This document shows positions 8,927-23,659 of a stretch of DNA of 64,000 nucleotides, in pieces. The stretch comes from Paenarthrobacter nitroguajacolicus JCM 14115 (GTDB lineage Bacteria > Actinomycetota > Actinomycetes > Actinomycetales > Micrococcaceae), in NCBI GenBank assembly GCA_001313365.1, contig BBFS01000009.1, positions 18,107 to 82,106 on the forward strand, read 5' to 3'. Both the position numbers and the translations under genes were made by a program. The first letter of the stretch is position 1. Each line of letters begins with the position of its first letter. Under the pieces are notes generated by a model that worked only from the letters and a program-made list of their open reading frames with translations, did not search any database and had not been told where the DNA came from.

Positions 8927-11186
8927 ATGACAGCAGGAACCTCCGGGGGGGCTACTGCCCAGCGCCCCCCGGTCACTCGGCGGCGCTACTTCATGCAGCA
9001 CGACTGGCATTGGGGGGGAATTGTTACTGCCGCTATAGCGGCCGTTGCCTCCATTATTCCGCGACTGTTCAATCCCACGTTCTACTACTGGGATGACATG
9101 ATGCAGTCGTTCCTCCCCTTGTGGCGGCATATGGGCGAGGAGATACGGTCCGGTCGATTCCCATTGATGGAACCAGGCGGCTGGGTCGGCGGCAACATCG
9201 TGGCCGAGGTGGGCTACGGCATTTTCAACCCGGTCAACATCGTCAACTCAGTTATCGTCTCGAACTTCGAGAACTTGTCTCTGGCCAGCTATTTCATCAT
9301 CGTGCAGTTCATCGCGTTGCTGGCGTTCGGGACGTTCATGCTCGCCCGCGACTACGGTTCCAACAGGCCGCTCGCCCTGCTGCCGGTGTAGCCATTCCCT
9401 TCAGCGGATTCACGCTCTTCTACGAGGCCGCCCGCTGGCCAGGCGGCCTGATGGCCTTCGCCTGGATTACCGTTTTCTGGTGGTCTGTTCGCCGCTACGC
9501 GCGTCGCAACACCTCACCGTTCCTGCCGTTCTTCTTGGGTTTCCTCACGATGACAGCAGGAAACCCCTACGGTGCCATTGGCGTCATCCTGGTTCTCGCG
9601 GCAGTCGCTGTCGAGCTGATGCTCATGAGGCACTGGCGTCGGCTGATTCCCATCGTCATCGTGGGTGCGCTGGTGGGTTTGACCGCCGTCCTGGTCTACT
9701 TCCCCTTGCCCCTCAGCTCGGCCGTCACCGTAAGGCAGCAGAGCGAAATCCTGAATGACCTCTTCCTTTCCCCCGGATATGTCCTCGCTGCTGACCATGA
9801 GCACCTCGTCCATGAGGCCCCGGATCAACAACTTCTGGGCCCCCCCATAGACAACGTCCCCCTCCAGCTACTTGGCGTGGTTTGTCCTACCGTTGCTTCC
9901 GTGGCTTGATTTCCGCAGCTTCAGGAACCGCTCGCGTCAAATATTCAGTATCTACATCATTACGGGAATCTACTTCCTGCTGACCTTCGCTCCCTCCCAG
10001 GTGCTTGTCTTCCGCTGGCCCATTCGGCTCATCGAGTACGTTTACCTCGGAGTCATCGTCCTCGTCGCAGTCGTGGCCTCAGCGGGCCTGAAGACCACGT
10101 CATGGAAAAAGCGGTTATTCATTACCGTGGCCATCCTTGGTTTTGGAACCTATCGGGCGTGGTCCATGGTGCCTGAGGGCGGCAAATGGCAGGTCTTCAC
10201 CCTGGCCGTGACTTTGGGTCTGGTGGGGCTGGCCGTCCTTGGCTGGAAGCGATTCGGCTACCGCGGTCTCGCAGCCGTCATGGTGGTCGGAACAATCGCT
10301 ACGCTTGGAATGCAGTCCAGGCAGTTCGTTCCCAACAACGCTGTTGCCGGGATCGGTTCCCCCCGTGGATGCAGACACGCTCCGGGACTCAACCAGTAGT
10401 TACAGGGGGGGTAACACCATTCAGATCTTCAACACCATGAAGATCACAGGAGAGGAATTCACTGAGGGCCGCCTTCTGTACGGCAATCAGATCCTCAATG
10501 CCGACGTCAACAACAGCATGGGGCGGTACAGCGGGATCAGCTTCACCACCTATGTGAACGCCTTGTGCATGAACTACCGCGGGGGGGAGACTTGCCCACT
10601 GGCCTACACTGAGTTGTTCAAGCAGGCATCAAGTGAAATTGACGTCACTTTGGCAGACGTCCTCCAAGTGGAGACTGTAGCCGTTCAAAAAACGTTGATC
10701 GCCCCGGACCAACTGAACGTAGCCCCGGGCTGGAGCATCGTGGCCTCGGATGAGACCAGGACAATCCTCCAGCGGGAGAACCCGCTACCCTATCCTGGCA
10801 CCGTTTCCTGGGCTTCCGACGGTATCTCCGTGCAGGATGCTGTCAAGAACGGCAACGATGAACACATCACTCTGTCCGGCGACGGCAGCGCTGGAAAGCT
10901 GACCCTCGCCCGTCTCGCGTGGCCCGGTTACACCGTCACGGTCGACGGTGAACCACAGAAGCTCACTCAGGGCCCGGCGGGAGTAATACTGGTGGACGTT
11001 CCAGCCGGCGCAAGCTCTGTGGACGTTGCCTTCACGACGCCGGGTCTCACCATGGGCCTTGCTGCTCAAGCAGCCGCGTGGGTCGGGATATTGGTGTTCA
11101 CTGTCTTCCATTACGTTCGTCGGCATCGCCGGGCTAAGTCGGAAGAGCATGTCATCCAGACGCCGGCTGAAAAGGTTTCTGTCTAG
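8927..11186 (+). CDS. large GT-C/YfhO-like membrane protein (frameshifted)
   Basis: The ATG at 8927 has AAGGAG at 8909-8914. The product is about 750 residues. A first membrane segment is followed by 'FYYWDDMMQSFLPLWRHMG' and 'SGRFPLMEPGGW', the acidic first external loop and Pro-rich pattern of YfhO/GT-C type glycosyltransferases that use polyprenyl-linked sugars. A dozen or so further hydrophobic segments are seen, then an extracytoplasmic beta-rich domain ('LARLAWPGYTVTVDGEPQ') and a final membrane anchor with a basic tail 'VRRHRRAKSEE'. The frame breaks near 9385, 9845 and 10360, the last two beside C runs. It likely decorates a surface glycan outside the membrane. The exact reaction is not predictable. 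Confidence 0.7.
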
Positions 11187-11220
11187 CCGCTGGGCATGGG
11201 CCCAGAGGCACCTGCGACTC

Positions 11221-11264
11221 AGAAGAGCGTCCTTCCCTCACAGGGAAGGACGCTCTTCTTTTTT
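11221..11264 (+). terminator. Rho-independent terminator
   Basis: A perfect 18-base stem (11221-11238 with 11242-11259) with a CAC loop is followed by a T tract. It ends the 7-11.2 kb operon. Confidence 0.92.
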
Positions 11265-11427
11265 GTAGCCTTCCAAGGCCCGCTGGAACCATCACGGAAG
11301 GTGGGGTGCGCTGGTGGAGTGGGTGCCTCAGGCACGTCAGAGCCTATCCGTATCCGATGCACCTACTAGTGTGCCGCTCCGACCTTCTGATTGCTGCTTC
11401 GACTTTCTGATTGCTGCTCCGGGGTAC

Positions 11428-11474
11428 GGAAAAGGCCACCTCCCATCTTTTGAGAAGATGGGAGGTGGCCTTCA
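11428..11474 (-). terminator. Rho-independent terminator of the wzm/wzt operon
   Basis: A perfect 18-base stem (11432-11449 with 11455-11472), loop TTGAG, lies between convergent genes. On the minus strand it is followed by a short T stretch, so it ends the transcript of the ABC exporter genes. The remainder of the 11187-11510 gap holds only this and the preceding terminator. Confidence 0.8.
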
Positions 11475-11510
11475 ATCCACCCTACAGCGTGGTCACATAA
11501 GGAGTATCGG

Positions 11511-12246
11511 CTAGTTGCTATCCCGCAGCCAAGCTACAGCTTCCTTGGCGGGGGCCTTCGAATTGCACCGTGCCGGAGGCAAGGACAACTCCCCCCCTGT
11601 CGCATATGCGCGAGATCATGTCGAGGTCGTGGCTGACAACCACCAGAGTCCGGCCTTCCGCCGAAAGTTGCTTGATCTTGGCCAAACACTTTTTCTGGAA
11701 TGGTTCATCGCCCACAGCCAGGATCTCATCCACCAGGAAAATGTCCGGTTGCGTGTGGACCGCTACGGCGAAAGCCAGCCGCAGAAACATGCCGGAGGAA
11801 TAGAACTTCACTTCAGTGTCGATGAACTGTTCTATCTCAGAGAAAGCAACGATCTCGTCGAACTTCTCGTTGATTTCCTGCTCGCTCATTCCCAGAATGG
11901 CGGCATTGAGGAAGACGTTTTCACGCCCGGACAAGTCCGGGTGGAATCCTGCGCCAACCTCGATGAGCCCAGCTACGCGACCCTTTGTGCGGACCGTTCC
12001 CTTATCGGGCAGGATAACGCCCGATATCAGTTTGAGCAGTGTGGACTTTCCCGAGCCGTTGAACCCCAACAGTGCCACGGTCTCCCCCGGCTGAATCTCA
12101 AAGCTCACATCGTGGAGAGCATCGAACTTCCTGCTGAGGTCGCCTTTCCGACCCTTGACCAACCAAACGAGAGTCTCCTTGAGGGAGTGCGAATGGCGGA
12201 GATTGAACGTCTTCTTAAGGCCCTTGACGATAATTGCGGCGCCCAT
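11511..12246 (-). CDS. wzt: polysaccharide export ABC ATPase (Wzt/TagH type), one frameshift
   Basis: The start ATG at 12246 has AGGAGGT just upstream. The protein of about 245 residues has Walker A 'GFNGSGKST', the family-specific 'EVGAGFHPDLSGRENVFLN' region, signature 'YSSGMFLRLAFAV', Walker B 'IFLVDEILAVGD', and the H-loop 'VVVSHDL'. It belongs to the Wzt/TagH/RfbE subfamily energising export of lipid-linked polymers. It lacks the C-terminal carbohydrate-binding extension of O-antigen Wzt proteins. A five-G run at 11547-11551 shifts the tail; corrected, it ends 'KEAVAWLRDSN' at 11511. It follows its permease directly. Next to glf and a GlfT2 homologue, export of lipid-linked galactan is the likely role. 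Confidence 0.85.
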
Positions 12247-13118
12247 CTAGACCTCCTGCGCAAAGTGGCCCTCAAGTCGTCGAAAGACGAGTTGGCCGAT
12301 GATAAGGAATAGGGCTGCCATACCGAGACCAATCAATCCCGTCCACATGAGGTGCGGAGGCAGTTCGACTGGGCGGTCAACAGTGGGAAACCAGAAGGCC
12401 CAGTGGAACAATTCGACAGCGACTGTGATCGGGTTGAGCTGATAGATGACCAACACCCAAGGGGGGGGTGCCAGCCGACGGATCATTGTCCAGTCATAGA
12501 GCACCGGCGACGTCCACGTAACGATCATCATCAACATATCCACGATGTTTTCAGCGTCGCGGAAGAACACATTGATGGCGCCAGCAACAGGCCCAAACCC
12601 GTTGCCGTAATGGCCACAATGACGAAGCCCAAAGCAGCTCCAATAAGCTGCATGATGTCTGGTTTCCACCCGTTCAGCAGCGCAGCTGCCAACAAGACCA
12701 CCAGTTGTGGGAGGAAGTGAACTGCTGCCACCCACACTGACGCAACGGGGGGGAACAGCTCCCTCGGCAGATAGATCTTTTTGACCAAAGCAGCATTCGA
12801 CACGATGGATCTCGTGGCATTCGAAAACGCTTCGGAGAAAAAGTTGATGACAATGACGCCGGAGAACATGTACAACGCGTAGTTGGGAATCTGATCCCCC
12901 CCGACGCGCAGGACAATTCCCAAAGCGAAGAACAGCACAACGTACTGAACCAACGGCTTGACGTAGGACCAGGCAAGTCCCAGGACCGAGCCCCCCCGGT
13001 ACCTTACTCGGAGCTCCTTACGGACTATCAGTTTGAGGAGGTACCGGCGCCGGTAAACGTCCAGCAGCCCGGCCCCCCCTACCCCGGGAACAGCATAAGT
13101 ATCTGTGGAAGTCGTCAT
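12247..13118 (-). CDS. wzm: polysaccharide export ABC permease (Wzm/TagG type), one frameshift
   Basis: The start ATG is at 13116-13118; the stop abuts the ATPase gene. The roughly 290-residue protein begins 'MTTSTDTYAVPG' and has the ABC-2 pattern: an amphipathic 'VRKELRVRYRGGSVLGLAW' interface helix then six hydrophobic segments ('YVVLFFALGIVL', 'FSGVIVINFFSEAF', 'WTSPVLYDWTMI'). The frame breaks around 12570-12610. With the ATPase it forms a two-component exporter of a polyprenyl-diphosphate-linked glycan across the cytoplasmic membrane, as for mycobacterial galactan and teichoic acid. Confidence 0.85.
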
Positions 13119-13120
13119 TG

Positions 13121-16328
<3,208 letters not shown>

Positions 16329-16454
16329 AAACTCTCCTGTGTATTGGCGTGCGGGCACAGAGATGCCCACGTCTACTGGTCAAGGCTACCCGACGTTGCG
16401 ATCGTTCCCCCCCGATTCGGCGGCGCCTGGCAGCAAGGCAGCATTTGTTCCGGA

Positions 16455-16494
16455 AAAACGAACGGGAGGCGTGGCCCATAGCCAGCCTCCCGTT
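16455..16494 (-). terminator. Rho-independent terminator of the sugar-nucleotide trio
   Basis: A 10-base stem (16461-16470 with 16485-16494) with an inner TGGC/GCCA extension is followed on the minus strand by CGTTTTTCC. It lies just after the oxidoreductase stop at 16518. Confidence 0.75.
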
Positions 16495-16517
16495 CAATCC
16501 TGCAAAAAGAACAATGC

Positions 16518-17518
16518 CTAGAGCGAGACCACGGAGCCTGTCCCTGCGGACTCGAGCACTGCTTCGGCAACGCGAAGGGTCTCAAGCCCCCCCTCCGCCA
16601 TTGTGACAATGTTCATGGACTTTCCGAGTACAGCATCACGGAAGGCCTCGTGTTCCATCTTCAGCGGTTCGCGCTTTGCCAGGGCAAAACGTGTGGATGA
16701 CCCCTCGGACACGCCACGGAATGCCGCTATGGAATCCCAGTCTGTCTGGAAAGTGCCGTTTTCAATAAACGTCAGATCCGCCGAGATAGTGTCCGCGATG
16801 TATGCACCGCGCTCACCCAGAACAACCGTGGTGCGCTCCTTCATGGGGGGGACAGCCAGTTGACGATGTGGTTGGTGACTACGCCGCTCTTGAGGTGGCC
16901 AATTGCGGTGACCATGTCCTCGTGCTCGCGCCCGCTTCGGGAGGTGGTGTGCGCAACTACATTCACGAAATTGCTCTGTGCAAGCCATGCAGTCAGGTCG
17001 ATGTCGTGAGTTGCCAGGTCCTTGACCACTCCGACGTCCGCAATGCGGGAAGGGAATGGCCCCCCCTGGCGGCGGGTCGAGATCTGGTAGACCTCACCGA
17101 GGTCGCCGTTGCCGAGCCGTTCGCGGAGGCTTTGCAATGACGGGTTGAAGCGCTCGATGTGGCCTACCGCCCCCCCGATCAATCCCCCCCGCGAATCGAA
17201 CGCTTCGGCGATCCTGCGGCCCGAAACGGAATCGTTGGCAATTGGCTTTTCCACCAGGCAGTGCACGCCGGCTTCGGCCAATCGCAGTGCCACTTCCTCA
17301 TGAAGCACGGTGGGCACAGCGGCCACGGCCATGTCAATGCCCTGTTCGATGAGCTGTTCAACCGAACTGCACACCTCGAGGCCGCTGGCTACGTTGTGCG
17401 GGTCACCGAAGGAGTCAGCGACGGCAACGAGGTCCACGCCCTCCAGCTCGCGAATAACGCGGGCGTGGTGGCGACCCATCATCCCCAGTCCGATGAGGCC
17501 TGCACGCAGATTTGCCAC
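16518..17518 (-). CDS. Gfo/Idh/MocA family NAD-dependent oxidoreductase (one frameshift)
   Basis: About 333 residues. The N-terminus 'LRAGLIGLGMMGRHHARV' is a Rossmann nucleotide-binding motif; 'VHCLVEKPIA' about residue 90 is the EKP motif of the Gfo/Idh/MocA family. The C-terminal half has the family beta-sheet domain. The frame breaks at a G run near 16847-16853. Its start overlaps the stop of the aminotransferase upstream. Together with that enzyme and the acetyltransferase it matches the WbpB/WlbA step: oxidation of the C3 hydroxyl of a UDP-HexNAc before transamination. The precise substrate is inferred from context only. Confidence 0.85.
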
Positions 17519-18617
17519 TAGCTTCCTGCCTTCGCAATGGCGTTGACCGCAGCTACGATGCGATCAAGGTCGTCCTGGCTCAGCGACGGGTGTACAGGCA
17601 GCGACAATACGCTGGCCGCAGCTTCCTCCGTGACGGGAAGGTCATCAGAAGTCTGGAAAGGAGCCAAACGGTGGTTCGGGATGGGGGGGTAATACACGCC
17701 ACAGCCCACGTTGTATTCCTCACGCAGCGCCTTGGCGAAGCCGTCGCGGTCCTCAGCGATGCGAATGGTGTACTGGTGGTATACGTGCTCGTAGCCTTCA
17801 GAAACCTTGGGAGTGACAACGCCTTCGATGTTTGCATCGAAGAAGGCCGCGTTCTCCTGCCGGGTCTTCGTCCAAGCGTTGATTTTGGTCAGCTGCACGC
17901 GGCCAATGGCAGCATGGATGTTCGTCATTCGGGCATTGAAGCGACAAGCTCATTCTCGTACTGGCGCTCCATGCCCTGGTTACGAAGCAACCGGAGCCGA
18001 CGCTCGACGTCGGCCAAACCGGTGCTGACCATGCCGCCTTCGCCGGACGTCATGTTCTTGGTGGGGGGGTACAAGCTAAACATTGCGAAGTCACCGAACG
18101 TGCCCACCTTCCGACCGTTGACGGCGGCACCGTGTGCTTGGGCTGCATCTTCGAAGACCTTCACGCCGTGCTTGGATGCGACTGCGCCGATGCCGTCCAC
18201 GTCGAACGGGTGGCCATAAAGATGCACCGGCATGATGGCGGCCGTACGGTCCGTGATTTTTGATTCGACGGAAGCCGGGTCAAGCGTGTAGTGGTCCAGG
18301 TCCACGTCAGCGAAGATGGGCGTCGCCCCCCCGTCAGAGCTACGGAGTTGGCCGTGGCGGCGAACGTGAACGACGGAACGATGACCTCGTCACCGGGGCC
18401 AATCCCCGCAGCCAACAGGCCAAGGTGCAGGCCGGAAGTACCGGAGTTGACCGCTACAGCAGCCCGGCCGTCGAGGAGCACCTGAGAGAACTCCTGCTCA
18501 AAGGACGCAACCTCCGAACCCTGTGCGAGTTGGCCGGAAGCCAGGACGGCCTCTACTGCCTTACGCTCATCATCACCGATGATGGGCTTGGCGGGGGGGA
18601 ATGAATTCGGGGCTCAT
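17518..18617 (-). CDS. DegT/DnrJ/EryC1 family PLP aminotransferase (frameshifted)
   Basis: The ATG at 18617 overlaps the acetyltransferase stop as ATGA. The roughly 365-residue protein starts 'MSPEFIPPAKPIIGDDE' after correcting a C run, then 'SGTSGLHLGLLAAGIGPGDEV', 'FEDAAQAHGA', and the PLP-lysine region 'FSLYPTKNMTSGEGGMV'. These define the sugar aminotransferase family (WecE/WbpE/WlbC). Breaks occur near 18590, 18330 and 17930. It should place an amino group on the 3-keto sugar nucleotide made by the adjacent oxidoreductase, at the cost of glutamate. Confidence 0.88.
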
Positions 18618-19243
18618 GCCTCTACCTCTCGAAGGGTCTCGTTCTGTTCAACATATGTGGCGCCGGTCTCCGGGCATACCCAGTTCTCGCCGCTGCGCTG
18701 CAACGGGAAACCAGCTTTACCGACCCAACCATGGCGTTTGGCCGGCACTCCGACCATCAGGCAAAATCAGGGACGTCTTTAGCCACAACGGCTCCTGCAG
18801 CTACTGTGGCCCATCGTCCGATGGTCACTGGGGCCACGCAGACGGCGCGGGCACCGATTGATGCACCTTCACGAATGGTGACGCCAACCGGCTCCCAGTC
18901 GTGAGCGCTCTTTAGACCGCCATCCGGGCTGACCGCCCGGGGGGGGTAAGTATCGTTCGTGAGTACTACGGCCGGGCCGATGAACACTCCAGCCTCCAGC
19001 ACTGCGGGTTCGTAGACAAGAGCATAATTCTGAACTTTGCAGTTGTCCCCCCATCTTGACTCCGGTGCCAATATAGGCCCCGCGTCCTACGATGCAATTA
19101 ACACCCAACTCGGCCTGCTCGCGGACTTGGGCCAGATGCCAAATCTTTGATCCATCACCAATAATCGCCTTGTCTGAAACATCGGCGCTCTCCGCAACCA
19201 CTATCACCGGTGAAGGTCCTTCCTCATTGAGCACACGCGACAA
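18614..19243 (-). CDS. hexapeptide-repeat acetyltransferase (WbpD/WlbB-like), frameshifted
   Basis: The best start is TTG at 19243; a GTG slightly inside is also possible, and no strong ribosome site is visible. The roughly 205-residue protein is built of hexapeptide repeats forming a left-handed beta-helix ('IGDGSKIWHLAQV', 'LGVNCIVGRGAYIG', 'IGPAVVLTNDTYP', 'IGARAVCVAPVTIG'). Corrected for a frame slip near 18768 it ends 'TYVEQNETLREVEA' and overlaps the aminotransferase start. It resembles UDP-3-amino-sugar N-acetyltransferases. It is the first gene of the three-gene unit. Confidence 0.82.
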
Positions 19244-19418
19244 CGAGATTCATCTTAGCTGAGACACCATGCCCCGGTGTCAAGGCCGCGTCTGCATGAG
19301 CCTTGGCGAGAGTTTTCCACATAGGGCATTACGGCCGCAGCGCTTCAATTCGGACGACCGTAGCGTGATTCTTGTCAAACCGATGTTCAATGCCCGACGA
19401 AATGCGGAGGAAGAGCCC

Positions 19419-22400
19419 ATGGCCTTGGAGTGCACGTTGGTCTGGGCCCCCCCGGAGCCGCTGGAACAAAGGGCCCGGAGGAACTCAGCATCGCCGTCCC
19501 CCCCGAAGGCACGTCCGGCGCCCACATACAGCAACTTCTCAGCGAAACGCGTGGAACTGGCGTGCTCTCGGTGGGCGGACAGTTCCTGCTACTCTCACGG
19601 TGGGAATACCGCCGCTTGTTTCTGGCGCCGTCATTGTGGATGGTCCTCCGCCGCATCGAGACACGGAGAACATGTCCATGCCCCTAATGTTGCTTACCCA
19701 TTCAGGCCCCCGGCGCAGGCTCCGCCTTCCGGATTCAACGGGGGCAGGTACTGCATTGGCAGAGGTCCGTTCGATATCTCATTGCCGGATCCGGGGGGGA
19801 TGTCCAGGGAACAGGCTCTCTTAGAGGTTTCCAGCACGGCGCTGATGTTGAGGGCAATCGGGGGGGGCGCGAACCGGTTCTCGTGGATGGTCAGCCCGTT
19901 CATCGAAAATTCATCACGTCATCGTCATTGGTGCAGTGTGGGAACTCCACCTTCACCGTCGTCACGGGCAGTGGTCCCCTTACGGGGATTTCAGTTGATG
20001 CAGGTCGTTCGGTTGACGTACCACTCGAAGTACCTCATGCCAGTCGCGCCGGAAACCGTCCGGCAATGGCCTTGGCTGCCGGGCTGCCATTAGTTGCCGG
20101 TATCGGCTGGCAGTTGCCACAGGAATCTGGATGTACTTGGGATTTACAGCCATCTCAGCGATCAGCCTTCTCGTCCCGCTGATCGCTGGGCAAAAGGGCC
20201 GCCGGGAACGCAGGCTGGCCGTTGCGCGCGCGGTGCAGCAAGACATTGAACGACGCCGGCAGTGCTCGCCTTCAGCTGCAGAGCTGATTGTGGCAGCTCA
20301 CCGCGCTTCCAAGGTGGGACAGATGACAACGGAGCCCACCACGGACCAGGCCGTTGTCGCTGCTGCTGCGGTGTCGCCGGCAGGGACCAACGGGCCGACC
20401 GGGATCAGCAGTCAGGGCTACGATGTGTGGCTCAGGCTCGGCACCACGCAGGCGGCAGCAAACATGCGCCTTGTTCCCGACGATCCCCAGTTCCGTCCGC
20501 CGTCCATAGGCAGCGCGGCAATGACTTTGGATCCCAAACATTCCGTGGTGACACTGTGCGGCCACCCGGATCACACGGAGGCGATGCTTCGATTCGTGTT
20601 GATGCAACTAGCCAGCTTTTCGGGCTCGGCGGAGACGCCCGTCATTATTTTTGGCAGGACAGGAAGGTTGCCCTTGAGCGCGAGGTTCCTACCCAGGGTC
20701 ACGCTCACAAGCACGCTGGCCACCGCCCTATCTGCTGCAGCGTGCGAACGGCAAGCTGCAGGGGATGCTCATCATGCTCGATGACCCACCGCAGGATCAG
20801 GAATCCGTGTCCGAGGTCTTGAAGACTGCTCAAACCGCCGCGTGGCGGGTTATCAGGTGCTCCGTACAGTTTGAGCTTTCCGGGGGGGCGTCATCGAAAT
20901 ATCGCCATCCGGAACAACAGGCTATCTGGAGACGGACGGCGAGCGCCGGCACTTCATCCCGGATCTCGTGCCGGCCGAAGTTTTCGATAGGTTCTGCCGT
21001 AGGGCGCGGGGGGGTGCAGCTTTCGGTGAAGGACTTGGAATCAGCAACGCGCTTCCGGAGGAATGTTCCCTCGCTGATTTGCTTCCTTACGGCCAGCGCA
21101 GGGTGCTCCGGCGGTGGGCAGAGTCATCCAAGCAAGACGGCCTCACCGCAGTCTTGGGCAAAGGCCACCGCGGGCAGTTGACCTTCGACTTTAAGCTCGA
21201 CGGCCCGCATCTGCTGGTAGCCGGAACCACTGGTTCCGGTAAGTCCGAACTTCTTCGGACACTGGTAGCTTCGCTTGCACTGCGTGACTCACCCGATCGC
21301 ACGACATTCTTGTTTTTTGATTTCAAGGGCGGATCAGGCTTGCGGCCACTATCGGGCCTACCTCACTGCGTCGGAATGCTGACGGACTTGAGCAAACACC
21401 ATTTGGACCGCGCTCTTGTTTCCCTCCGTGGGGAGATACGGCGCCGAGAAGAGCTATTCGCGGCGGCCGGCGTGTCAGATCTCGCCGGATATCGGCGATT
21501 AGCGTTGGCAAGCGATCCGAAGATCCCGTATCTGGTCTTGGTAATTGATGAGTTTCGCATGCTGGTTGACGACGCCCCCCCAGCTCTCTCCGCGAGCTGA
21601 TGCGTGTCGCCACCATCGGGCGCTCCCTGGGCATTCATTTGGTGATGGCTACCCAGCGGCCCCAAGGAGCTTGTCAGCCGACATCCGGGCGAACGTGACA
21701 TCAAGCATTGCCCTGCGCGTGCAGTCTGAGGCGGAGTCCATGGACATCATCAATACGAAAGCTGCTGCCTCCATAAGCGTGGGAGCGCCGGGACGGGCCT
21801 ACCTTGCAACGGCTTCATGCAGCCCCCCCGAAGAATTCCAGACAGCGTCCCTATCGGTTTCCCCGACCATGACTATGGTTGGCGTCTGGCGTAACAGTTC
21901 CTTGCCAACCGTGCAGTCAGCTTTCCAGGCGTTGGAGCCCCTTTCTGCCGCAGCCAATACGTCCGCCAAACCGGACTCCCTCCACGATGCTGGCGCCGAA
22001 GGGGGGGTGGTTTCAGCAGTCCACGAGGCATGGCAGCGCCTCTGCAAACCCATTCCCAGACGTCCAGTAGCCCCACCACTGCCCTCAACGATCCTTTGGG
22101 GGGGTGATGAGCTACCTGAAGCGGATGGCCCCGTGTCCACGACGGAAGGGCAGTGGGCGGTGGGACCATTGGCGATGCTCGACAGGCCGGCGCATCAAGT
22201 TGTGGAACCGCTGCTATGGTCACCTTCCAAAGACGGCCATCTGGCAATGATCGGCAGCGACTCGAGTGGCATACGGGACTGCTTCAGGGCTGCGTCCGCG
22301 ATGCTCGCGACCCAGAAGCCCCAACCAGACCTCTATATCCTGGATGCAAGGGGGGGCATCCTTGGACATGTCATCGAGGGAGGCCGAATCGGTGCCAGCG

Positions 22401-23610
22401 TGGGCCTGCACCAACTGCACCTGGCAGTGCGGGTCTTAAAGCGCCTCGCTGCGGAGATGGAGTGTCGACGAAGTGCCGGCGAAGCCGGGACGGCCAATTC
22501 ACCCCTGGTCCTCATCGTGGCCGGGTGGTGCTCGTGGGCCACAGCGCTCCGGAGTGGGCCGTTTGGTTATGCAGAAGCAATTCTGCAGGACATCGTCAGG
22601 GACGGCTGTTCCGTCGGCGTCACTGTTTTGATCTCCGGCGAGCGGGAACTCGTCAGCTCACGGTTTTTTGCTCGATACAGAATCGCGCTTACTTTCCTTC
22701 GGGATCTACTGAAGAGTCGCGGTTCCACTGGCCACGCCTCCCGGATATGGAATCCCTCCCTGGGCGCGCCGTCGTCATGGGAAATCTTGCCAGCCAACAC
22801 GCAACCGTCGCTCAGTTTCGTGTGGCTCCGGACAATGGACGCTGGCCGTTCGGTGATCTAGCTCCATCTGAACCGCCGTTCCGGGTACGACCACTCCCAG
22901 AGCTTCTGGAGGAGAGGAATTCCGCGACCTTGTGGCGGAATTCCAGGGACAAGGACTGCCGTCGGGATCAAGTTCAGGCCCGGCCCCCCCCGGCAACGTA
23001 GCGCGAGCCTGCACAGCGGAAAGCAGCGCGTTGGGTCCACTGTGGATCGGCGTCGGAGGAGACGAAGCCCTCCCGGTAACCATGCCGCTGCGGGAACAGG
23101 GGGGGGTCAGCGTCATCCTGGGCAGTCCTCGCTCCGGAAAGAGCTCGCTCCTGGCATCGCTGCACGCGCTGAATCCTTTGGTCCCATGGGTTTACCCGCC
23201 GGATACAGCTTCTGCCAGCCCATTCTGGCCCTGGTGGCATCCCGGGCCGCGGCGAAGACCCTTGCTCCAACAGCATCCTGCTGGTGGACGACGCCGATTT
23301 GCTTGACCCCCAAGGACGCCAAGCCTTGGCGGGCTTGGTCGGTAAAGTGCGTGGCATCGTCCTGGCAGCAACAACGAGACCGGCCTTGCTACATCATCTG
23401 CCGCTGGCAAAGGAAGCACAGGCGTCCGGTATGGGGTTGGTTTTAGCCCCCCCCGGAACACCCCCCCACGATGGCGAACTGCTCGGCGTGAGGCTGGAGT
23501 CCGATCGGGGCGGACGCCCGGGCCGCGGCTTTCTCATTAGCGGAGCGGAAGTAAAGCCTTTCAAGGCGTACTCGCCACAAGCTTTCCATCGCAAGCCAAA
23601 GGGCACTGAA
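19419..23610 (+). CDS. EssC/EccC-like FHA-FtsK/SpoIIIE ATPase (type VII secretion-type), many frameshifts
   Basis: The ATG at 19419 has GGAGGA at 19406-19411. Pieced together the protein is about 1390 residues. Order: an N-terminal region ending in an FHA domain (about 19740-19930: 'GRGPFDISLPDPG', 'SREQALLEVSS', 'NRFLVDG'); two membrane segments (about 20060-20185); a basic linker; then three FtsK-type ATPase domains. Domain 1 has Walker A 'GTTGSGKSELLRTL' (about 21220) and Walker B 'YLVLVIDEFRML'. Domain 2 is degenerate ('MIGSDSSGIRDCF' replaces Walker A, 'LYILDARGG'). Domain 3 has 'GSPRSGKSSLLASL' (about 23125) and 'LLVDDADLLDPQG'. This is the layout of T7SS coupling ATPases, with the FHA placing it nearer EssC. 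The end is uncertain (23.54-23.66 kb) because it converges with the next gene. Confidence 0.75.
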
Positions 23611-23659
23611 CGGGTGCCGGGCTCGCTCCATGCTGCCGTGTGTCTGGAGCAGCCCGATG

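Noticed and set aside
11515..12312. Open + frame of 265 residues
   Set aside because: It is antisense to the well-supported Wzt-type ATPase and has no recognisable motif.
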